A stretch of 20,534 nt of DNA. It comes from DATARH01 sp036008175 (GTDB lineage Bacteria > Pseudomonadota > Alphaproteobacteria > ATCC43930 > CGMCC-115725). Positions within the stretch are counted from its first letter, which is position 1, and each line of letters starts with the position of its first letter. The stretch lies in assembly GCA_036008175.1 (NCBI GenBank), contig DASYOB010000076.1, positions 1-20,534 on the forward strand, given 5' to 3'. Below, in pieces: positions 15,978 through 20,534 of the stretch. A program made the translations under genes and the position numbers. The notes under the pieces are model-generated. The model saw nothing but the letters and a program-made list of their open reading frames with translations, was not told where the DNA came from and did not search any database.

Positions 15978-16064
15978 GTCATTGCGAGGAGCGAAGCGAC
16001 GAAGCAATCTCGGCGGGTCGGCGCGATCAGTGGCGCGAGATTGCTTCGCTTCGCTCGCAATGAC
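15978..16064. repeat. Palindromic dispersed repeat, second copy (GTCATTGCGAGG core)
   Basis: The left arm at 15978-16012 differs from the arm at 2762-2796 by one base. The right arm at 16036-16064 (CGAGATTGCTTCGC to CGCAATGAC) is its inverse, across a 23-bp centre. This is an intact copy of the REP/MITE-like family. It ends about 20 bp before the aminotransferase ribosome site, so the promoter must lie within or upstream of it. Confidence 0.85.
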
Positions 16065-16097
16065 AAATAAAGGGTGTCGGATATAGGGAGACGCCGC

Positions 16098-17288
16098 ATG
16101 TTGCAGATGGCCGGCCGCATGGGAGTGCTCGGCACCGAGACCGCGTTCGAGGTGCTGGCGCGGGCCAACGCGCTCGCCGCGCAAGGCCGCTCGATCATCA
16201 ATCTCGGCATCGGCCAGCCGGATTTCCCGACGCCCGATCACATCGTCGAGGCCGGGCGCAAGGCGCTCGCCGACGGCCATCACGGCTACACCCCGGCAAA
16301 CGGCATCCCGCCGCTGCGCCAGGCCGTCGCCGCAGATTTATGGCGCCGGCACAAGGTCGAGGTATCGCCCGACCAGGTGCTGGTCGTGCCCGGCGGCAAG
16401 GTGACGATGTTCTTCGCGATCATGATGTTCGGCGAGCCTGGAGTGGAGATCCTCTACCCGAACCCCGGCTTCCCGATCTACGAGAGCGTCATCAAGTTCT
16501 CAGGAGCGACCCCGGTCCCGGTGCCCATTTACGAGAGCGCCGGTTTCTCGTTCAGCGCCGAGGAGGTGCTGGAAAAGATCACGCCGCAGACGCGCCTCCT
16601 CATCATCAACAGCCCGGCCAACCCGACCGGCGGCGTCGTCCCGCGTGCCGATCTCGATCGGCTGGTCGCCGGGCTCGAGAAGAACCCGCATGTCGCGGTG
16701 ATGAGCGACGAGATCTACGGCGAGATCCTCTATGGCGGCGCCGAGCACGTCAGTCTGCTGAGCTATCCGTCGATCCGCGATCAGGTCATCCTGCTCGACG
16801 GCTGGAGCAAGACCTATGCGATGACCGGCTGGCGGATGGGTTACGGCGTGTGGCCGAAGGCGCTGTTCGCCGCCGCCGAGCGGCTGGCGATCAATTGCCA
16901 TTCCTGCGTCAACGCGGCGACGCAGTATGCCGGGATCGCCGCGCTCGAAGGCCCGCGCGAGCCGGTGCGCCGCATGGTCGCCGCCTTCGCCGAGCGGCGC
17001 GAGGCAATCGTCGCGGCGCTCAACGGCCTGCCGGGAGTCCGCTGCGCGATGCCGGGCGGCGCCTTCTACACCTTTCCCAACATCGCCGGGACGGGCTACG
17101 ACGCCCGCAGCTTCCAGAGCGAACTGCTCGACCAGGCCGGTGTGGCGACGATCGCCGGCACCAGTTTCGGTGCCTTCGGCGAGGACTACATCCGGTTTTC
17201 CTATGCCAATAGCCTTGAGGCCATCACCGAGGCGATCGAGCGCATCCGCAATTTCCTTGGCAATCTGCCACGCGGAAAATCGCGCTAA
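16098..17288 (+). CDS. Class I/II PLP-dependent aminotransferase (aspartate aminotransferase family)
   Basis: Cytoplasmic fold-type I aminotransferase, 396 aa, normal length. Counting from the ATG at 16098: NLGIGQPDFPTP near 35-46 (substrate arm), GYTPANGIPPLR at 63-74, Asn175 in NSPANPTGG, Asp204 and Tyr207 in MSDEIYGEI, PLP Schiff-base Lys238 in DGWSKTYAMTGWRMGY, and Arg366 in IRFSYANS (binds the substrate carboxylate). The amino-donor specificity cannot be read. ATG 16098 was chosen over GTG 16074 because AGGGAGA (16085-16091) is well placed and the family N-terminus GVLGTETAFEVLARA follows soon. It precedes glnB-glnA on the same strand, but a separate promoter lies between, so a nitrogen-metabolism link is contextual. 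Confidence 0.92.
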   Translation: MLQMAGRMGVLGTETAFEVLARANALAAQGRSIINLGIGQPDFPTPDHIVEAGRKALADGHHGYTPANGIPPLRQAVAADLWRRHKVEVSPDQVLVVPGGKVTMFFAIMMFGEPGVEILYPNPGFPIYESVIKFSGATPVPVPIYESAGFSFSAEEVLEKITPQTRLLIINSPANPTGGVVPRADLDRLVAGLEKNPHVAVMSDEIYGEILYGGAEHVSLLSYPSIRDQVILLDGWSKTYAMTGWRMGYGVWPKALFAAAERLAINCHSCVNAATQYAGIAALEGPREPVRRMVAAFAERREAIVAALNGLPGVRCAMPGGAFYTFPNIAGTGYDARSFQSELLDQAGVATIAGTSFGAFGEDYIRFSYANSLEAITEAIERIRNFLGNLPRGKSR

Positions 17289-17290
17289 TT

Positions 17291-17327
17291 ATAGGCTGTT
17301 TCATCCAAAATAGCCTATTTAATAGGC
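17291..17327 (+). promoter_or_regulatory. Mutually exclusive hairpins after the aminotransferase
   Basis: ATAGGCT (17291-17297) can pair with AGCCTAT (17312-17318), but the same AGCCTAT overlaps GCCTATT (17313-17319), which pairs with AATAGGC (17321-17327) across one base. Only one hairpin can form at a time. It begins 2 bp after the aminotransferase stop. It may be an mRNA 3' end or an attenuation-type switch ahead of glnB; no T-tract follows. Confidence 0.35.
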
Positions 17328-17369
17328 AATGCCGCTCGCGGCTTCGCCTTCTCCGTCGCTGACCCGCCC

Positions 17370-17385
17370 TGGCATGGGTTATGCT
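17370..17385 (+). promoter_or_regulatory. Sigma-54 promoter candidate for glnB
   Basis: TGGCATGGGTTATGCT has GG and GC at the exact -24/-12 spacing (12 bp from G17372 to C17384). It matches TGGCAYG-N4-TTGCW except for one T-to-A. It lies about 50 bp before the glnB start. Nitrogen-regulated, NtrC-dependent glnB promoters are established in alphaproteobacteria. I did not find a clear NtrC site upstream. Confidence 0.6.
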
Positions 17386-17433
17386 CTGAGTCGCGGGCCG
17401 GGGCGGCGCCGCCGGCGGAGAGAGTGAATTCCG

Positions 17434-17772
17434 ATGAAAAAGGTCGAGGCGATCATTAAGCCGTTCAAGCTCGACGAGGTGAAGGAGGCCCTTCACGAGG
17501 TCGGCATCAAGGGGATCACGGTAACCGAGGCCAAGGGCTTCGGCCGGCAGAAGGGCCATACCGAGCTTTATCGCGGAGCCGAATACGTCGTCGACTTCCT
17601 GCCCAAAGTCAAAATCGAGGTCGTCATGGAGGATTCGATGGTCGAGCGCGCCGTCGAAGCGATCCAGCAGGCGGCTCATACCGGGCGCATCGGCGACGGC
17701 AAGATCTTCGTCTCGACGATCGACGAGGCGATCCGTATTCGCACCGGGGAGAAGGGCGCAGACGCGATTTGA
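17434..17772 (+). CDS. glnB: Nitrogen regulatory protein PII
   Basis: Trimeric cytoplasmic signal protein that binds ATP/ADP and 2-oxoglutarate and controls GlnE, NtrB and other targets. The 112-aa sequence is complete: MKKVEAIIKPFKLDEVKEAL, the T-loop KGFGRQKGHTELYRGAEY with the uridylylated Tyr51, the B-loop around TGRIGDGKIFV (83-93) and C-terminal RIRTGEKG. The ribosome site is GGAGAGAG at about 17417-17424. The arrangement directly before glnA favours GlnB over GlnK (which usually pairs with amtB). The stop codon lies in a 13-bp tandem repeat. Likely driven by the sigma-54 promoter candidate upstream. Confidence 0.96.
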   Translation: MKKVEAIIKPFKLDEVKEALHEVGIKGITVTEAKGFGRQKGHTELYRGAEYVVDFLPKVKIEVVMEDSMVERAVEAIQQAAHTGRIGDGKIFVSTIDEAIRIRTGEKGADAI

Positions 17773-17800
17773 CGGCGCGATTTGACGGCGCGATTTGACG
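17764..17800. repeat. 13-bp tandem repeat across the glnB stop
   Basis: CGATTTGACG occurs at 17765-17774, 17778-17787 and 17791-17800, a 13-bp period with unit GCGCGATTTGACG. The first unit encodes the last residues and stop of GlnB; the extra units lie after the stop, so unit number does not change the protein. Confidence 0.8.
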
Positions 17801-17837
17801 GGGCTCGCGAAGCTGCGGCCCGCGCTGTCTAGCGGAC

Positions 17838-17866
17838 TTGACAGGCCTGTCGCGAAGCTTTTTCTG
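17838..17866 (+). promoter_or_regulatory. Possible glnA promoter with palindrome
   Basis: TTGACA (17838-17843) is a perfect -35, but the hexamer 17 bp on, TTTCTG, is a poor -10. The -35 overlaps a 12-bp palindrome GACAGGCCTGTC (17840-17851), an operator-like arrangement. A small hairpin, GCGGC-GGT-GCCGC, follows at 17874-17886. The 200-bp glnB-glnA gap leaves room for a separate promoter. Confidence 0.35.
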
Positions 17867-17972
17867 TGCGCTAGCGGCGGTGCCGCGCCAGCCGGGCAGG
17901 CTTTACCGGCCGGCCATCGCCCTCAGAGAGTGAACCCAAGGAACCTTCTCAACCAACGACTGGACGGGAGCG

Positions 17973-19382
17973 ATGGCCGATACTGCAAAAGTCCTCGATA
18001 TGATCAAGGAGAACGACGCCAAATACGTCGATTTCCGGTTCACCGACCCGCGCGGCAAATGGCAGCATCTGGCGCATCACGTGCGCACGATCACCGACGA
18101 ATTCCTCAATGACGGCGTGCCGTTCGACGGCTCCTCCATCGCCGGTTGGAAGGCGATCAACGAGTCGGACATGCTGCTGGTGCCGGATTGCTCAACCGCC
18201 GTCCTCGACCCGTTCGCGGCGCAAACCTCGGTCATCGTATTCTGTGACGTGCACGAGCCGCTGACCGGCCAGCCCTATGGCCGCGACCCGCGCTCGATCG
18301 CGAAGAAAGCCGAGCAATACCTCGTCTCGACCGGGATCGGCGACAAGGCGTATTTCGGCCCCGAAGCCGAGTTCTTCATCTTCGACGACGTGCGCTACGA
18401 AAGCTCGATGAACACGGCGAGCTACTCCATCGACAGCGAGGAAGGCCCGTACGTCACCAACAAGGAATACCCCGACGGCAATACCGGCCATCGGCCGCCG
18501 ATCAAGGGCGGATATTTCCCGGTGCCGCCGGTCGACAGCCAATCGGACCTGCGGGCCGAGATGCTTTCGGTCATGCACGACATGGGGCTCGAGGTCGAGA
18601 AGCACCATCACGAGGTGGCGCCCTCCCAGGCCGAACTGGGTTTCCTCTACTCGACCTTGGTGAGCACCGCCGACAACATGCAGATCTACAAATACGTGGT
18701 GCATAACGTCGCCCACCAGTACGGCAAGACGGCGACCTTCATGCCAAAGCCGATCAAGGGCGATAACGGCTCGGGCATGCACACGCACCAATCGATCTGG
18801 AAGGGCGAGCGCCCGGCCTTCGCCGGCAATCTCTACGCCGATTTGTCCGAAACCGCGCTCTATTACATCGGCGGCATCATTCGGCATGCGAAGGCGATCA
18901 ATGCCTTCACCAACCCGACGACCAACAGCTACAAGCGCCTCATTCCCGGTTTCGAGGCCCCGGTGCTCTTGGCCTATTCGGCCCGCAACCGCTCGGCCGC
19001 CTGCCGCATCCCGATCGTCACCAGCCCAAAGGCGAAGCGCGTCGAGGTGCGCTATCCGGATCCGGCCGCCAACCCCTATCTCGCCTTCGCGGCGATGATG
19101 ATGGCCGGACTGGATGGCGTGCAGAACAAGATCCATCCGGGCGACCCGATGGACAAGAATCTGTACGATCTGCCGCCTGAGGAGCTGAAGGACATTCCGA
19201 CCGTCTGCGGCTCGCTGCGCGACGCGCTCGGCGAATTGCAGAGCGATCACGCCTTCCTCTTGAAGGGCGATGTCTTCGACCGCGACTTCATCGAAGCGTA
19301 CATCGAGCTGAAGTGGGAAGAGGTGTACAATTTCGAGCACACCCCGCACCCGGTCGAGTTCCTGATGTATTACAGTGTTTGA
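17973..19382 (+). CDS. glnA: Glutamine synthetase type I
   Basis: Dodecameric ATP-dependent enzyme joining ammonia to glutamate, the main route of nitrogen assimilation; cytoplasmic. 469 aa, typical GSI-beta length. Motifs: VPFDGSSIAGW (49-59), the metal-site EAEFF (131-135), the ATP-site region KPIKGDNGSGMHTHQS (259-274), NRSAACRIP (339-347), and the adenylylation site Tyr398 in MDKNLYDLPPEE. The last shows control by GlnE adenylylation. With glnB 200 bp upstream it forms the classic alphaproteobacterial glnBA unit. GGGAG lies only 2 bp before ATG 17973, a short spacing. The stop lies in the loop of a hairpin. Confidence 0.98.
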   Translation: MADTAKVLDMIKENDAKYVDFRFTDPRGKWQHLAHHVRTITDEFLNDGVPFDGSSIAGWKAINESDMLLVPDCSTAVLDPFAAQTSVIVFCDVHEPLTGQPYGRDPRSIAKKAEQYLVSTGIGDKAYFGPEAEFFIFDDVRYESSMNTASYSIDSEEGPYVTNKEYPDGNTGHRPPIKGGYFPVPPVDSQSDLRAEMLSVMHDMGLEVEKHHHEVAPSQAELGFLYSTLVSTADNMQIYKYVVHNVAHQYGKTATFMPKPIKGDNGSGMHTHQSIWKGERPAFAGNLYADLSETALYYIGGIIRHAKAINAFTNPTTNSYKRLIPGFEAPVLLAYSARNRSAACRIPIVTSPKAKRVEVRYPDPAANPYLAFAAMMMAGLDGVQNKIHPGDPMDKNLYDLPPEELKDIPTVCGSLRDALGELQSDHAFLLKGDVFDRDFIEAYIELKWEEVYNFEHTPHPVEFLMYYSV

Positions 19383-19400
19383 CTTGAAATCACTGTAATA
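19368..19400 (+). terminator. Hairpin spanning the glnA stop codon
   Basis: TATTACAGTG (19368-19377) pairs perfectly with CACTGTAATA (19391-19400) around a 13-nt loop holding the TGA. The left arm encodes the final residues. No T-tract follows, so it may be a 3'-end stabiliser rather than an intrinsic terminator. Confidence 0.55.
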
Positions 19401-19416
19401 TCATTAGCTTAGGAGA

Positions 19417-19500
19417 GACGCGTTAGACTCGCTGGCTCCCCTGCGGCACCCTCGAAACCCACAGGAAACCTAGGGCCGATACTCACGAGTCTAACGCGTC
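19417..19500. repeat. 15-bp perfect inverted repeat after glnA
   Basis: GACGCGTTAGACTCG (19417-19431) is exactly repeated in inverse at 19486-19500, with a 54-bp centre that can itself partly pair (GGCTCCC near 19433 with AGGGCC near 19472). No coding frame is evident. It could be the structured 3' end of the glnA message, a small MITE-like insertion or a small RNA. Confidence 0.6.
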
Positions 19501-19516
19501 CGCCCGCCGGATCTCG

Positions 19517-19534
19517 AAACCCGCCTCGGGCGAG
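19517..19534 (-). terminator. Weak terminator for the first small secreted protein
   Basis: On the minus strand CTCGCC pairs with GGCGGG (6 bp, one G-T) around CGA, followed by TTTCG. It lies 30 bp after the minus-strand gene stop. The T-run is short. Confidence 0.25.
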
Positions 19535-19564
19535 GATGCTGCGGGGCAGGGGACCACCTTTAGG

Positions 19565-19828
19565 TTATTCGGGACTCCTGCTCCCATCCGGGCTCGGCCC
19601 TTGCAGGGCCTGCGGTGTTGGCCCTTCGTACTGTTGAAGTTGCCAACGGTTTATCAGTCCATCCCGGTAAGCATCGCCAGGAGTCACGTCGGGAAAGGGA
19701 TAGCGCTGATAGGAGCCCGGGTAAGTAGCGGATGGCTGCGGCACCCCGAGCGGAGAAACCTGCGCCCAAGCCGGACCGATGGCGGCTATGGTTATGGCAG
19801 CCGCTAGGCCAATCAAATGATGCTTCAT
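19565..19828 (-). CDS. Small secreted protein, duplicated (copy 1)
   Basis: 87 aa. The N-terminus MKHHLIGLAAAITIAAIGPAWA is a clear Sec signal peptide with cleavage after AWA, leaving about 65 mature residues rich in Pro, Gln and Tyr. The core DAYRDGLINRWQLQQYEGPT is nearly identical to a second gene at the window end. I recognise no enzyme motif or known domain. The start ATG (19826-19828) has no strong ribosome site. A periplasmic or surface role is inferred from the signal peptide only. Confidence 0.72.
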   Translation of the reverse strand: MKHHLIGLAAAITIAAIGPAWAQVSPLGVPQPSATYPGSYQRYPFPDVTPGDAYRDGLINRWQLQQYEGPTPQALQGPSPDGSRSPE

Positions 19829-19957
19829 CTCGCGGTTCTTTACTGCATTCGGGCGCGCCGCATTGACGGCCCAGCGGTTCAGTTAGGCGGGCACACTCAA
19901 GCGCCGGTATCCCGAAGATGAATTAGATTTTAGTGGGGGTCTGCCGGGGCCAGGCCG

Positions 19958-19990
19958 AACAAAACCCCGCCCGATTTGCGCCGAGCGGGG
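19958..19990 (-). terminator. Minus-strand intrinsic terminator
   Basis: CCCCGC (19965-19970) pairs with GCGGGG (19985-19990), extended by two more pairs after a mismatch. In minus-strand reading the stem is followed by TTTTGTT. Its arms are the same as in the hairpin at 20345-20366. No convincing minus-strand gene ends here. Confidence 0.6.
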
Positions 19991-20217
19991 CGCCGCCGTG
20001 ATGAATGGTGGGTCAGCGGCGGGCGGCCCGTTGGCCGTCATGCGCTGTAAACCATCCCCCGCGCGTACCCGTGCGCTTGCAGCTCGGGCAACTGGCTCCT
20101 GAGCCGCCCCGCAGCGCATCTCCCTTAAAGCCGATTTCATTTCCCGGCGAACGGAGCACCGACCGCTAAGACCATATTGCCACCCAACCACCATTGAACC
20201 CTCAGAAAGGACCTCCC
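19991..20217. other. Intergenic stretch without a convincing gene
   Basis: With 19829-19957 this is nearly 390 bp without a supported gene. A minus-strand frame contains CPSCKRTG (a CxxC) before a TGA near 20013, but has no clear start or ribosome site. Because a minus-strand terminator follows immediately, an uncharacterised short minus-strand transcript is possible. Confidence 0.35.
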
Positions 20218-20331
20218 GTGGTCAGTGTCTCAGTACAAGCGTGGCTGATGGTCTTAATTGCCGCGGTGGCGCTCCTCGCCGTAGTCGTCGGCGCGCGCTG
20301 CTTCTGGGATGCGCCTGCCGATCGCGATTGA
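20218..20331 (+). CDS. 37-aa single-pass membrane protein
   Basis: GTG at 20218 follows AGAAAGGA (about 20203-20210) at normal distance. The product starts MVSVSVQAWLMVLI, has one hydrophobic helix at about 8-25 (AAVALLAVVVG), then ARCFWDAPADRD. The ribosome site, helix and short polar tail support a real small membrane protein; no family is recognised. It is convergent with the second small secreted protein and separated from it by a terminator. Confidence 0.5.
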   Translation: MVSVSVQAWLMVLIAAVALLAVVVGARCFWDAPADRD

Positions 20332-20335
20332 CGGG

Positions 20336-20366
20336 AACAAGAAACCCCGCCCGTTGCCGAGCGGGG
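20336..20366 (-). terminator. Intrinsic terminator of the second small secreted protein
   Basis: CCCCGC (20345-20350) pairs with GCGGGG (20361-20366), with two extra pairs inside. In minus-strand reading TTTCTTGTT follows. It lies 21 bp after the minus-strand gene stop. Confidence 0.72.
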
Positions 20367-20387
20367 CTGCACATGGTGCTGCCCGAT

Positions 20388-20534
20388 CTACATGCCAGTG
20401 CCCAAGCGGTTGCCCCCATCTGGGCTCGGCCCTTGTAGCGCCTGCGCTGTTGGCCCTTCATATTGTTCAAGTTGCCAACGGTTTATCAGTCCCGCCCTAT
20501 AAGCATCCTCGGGGGTCGTGCTGGGGAAAGGATA
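20388..20534 (-). CDS. Small secreted protein, duplicated (copy 2), 5' end outside window
   Basis: Forty-eight C-terminal codons and a TAG stop (20388-20390) are inside the window. The visible part begins YPFPSTTPEDAYRAG and continues LINRWQLEQYEGPT, QALQGPSPDG, ending NRLGTGM. Over the first 40 residues 34 are identical to copy 1 (by my alignment), but the C-terminal tails differ. The signal peptide would lie beyond the window. This is a paralogue, with function unknown. Confidence 0.75.
   Translation of the reverse strand, partial: YPFPSTTPEDAYRAGLINRWQLEQYEGPTAQALQGPSPDGGNRLGTGM

Noticed and set aside
15610..16086. 158-codon plus-strand open frame
   Set aside because: It passes through the GTCATTGCGAGG repeat, has no ribosome site or domain, and its middle is Arg/Ala-rich shadow-like sequence.
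19883..20194. 103-codon minus-strand open frame
   Set aside because: It reads through a terminator hairpin, is low in hydrophobic content and has no recognisable motif.

Overview
The window looks like a GC-rich alphaproteobacterial chromosome (Rhodospirillales/Hyphomicrobiales-like; the order is inferred from protein resemblance, not proven). The clues are a glnB-glnA pair with a sigma-54-type promoter, an alphaproteobacterial-type LexA box (GAAC-N7-GAAC), a Cache/PAS histidine kinase, and dispersed palindromic repeats with GTCATTGCGAGG and CGTAGGGCGGAA cores. Most of it is ordinary chromosomal sequence. I see no CRISPR array, no recognisable defence cassette, no rRNA and no tRNA.

Layout. 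1-2673 is the decayed edge of a mobile element: a P4-type tyrosine integrase with an in-frame stop, lying head-to-head with a recD2 helicase gene that lacks its 5' end and carries a frameshift. 2685-2796 is a palindromic repeat. 2816-3772 is an HSL-type alpha/beta hydrolase. 3846-5014 is a two-gene split chromate transporter whose first reading frame begins inside another dispersed repeat. 5146-6609 is a metal-dependent amidohydrolase with a palindromic operator candidate. 6848-7336 is a truncated haemoglobin made as a lipoprotein, closed by two consecutive terminators. 7648-9846 is a membrane histidine kinase, convergent with the Kup potassium transporter (9861-11750, minus). 11937-13834 (minus) holds an MFS carrier and a small membrane protein. 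14001-14387 (minus) is a stand-alone receiver protein, divergent from tam, trans-aconitate methyltransferase (14510-15280).

15400-16097 is a long non-coding stretch with a palindromic repeat, a LexA box, a hairpin with a possible 17-codon ORF, a terminator, an 11-bp-period GCTGTT array and a second copy of the GTCATTGCGAGG repeat. 16098-17288 is a class I aminotransferase, followed by switch-like alternative hairpins, a sigma-54 promoter candidate, glnB and glnA (the nitrogen-assimilation core: PII sensor and glutamine synthetase). After glnA come two strong inverted repeats, then a pair of related small secreted proteins on the minus strand (the second runs off the window), with a 37-aa single-pass membrane protein on the plus strand between them.

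The most interesting items are the SOS-box/hairpin/11-bp-array block at 15523-15699, the lipid-anchored globin, the broken integrase/recD2 junction, and the duplicated small secreted proteins whose neighbourhood reuses one terminator hairpin.
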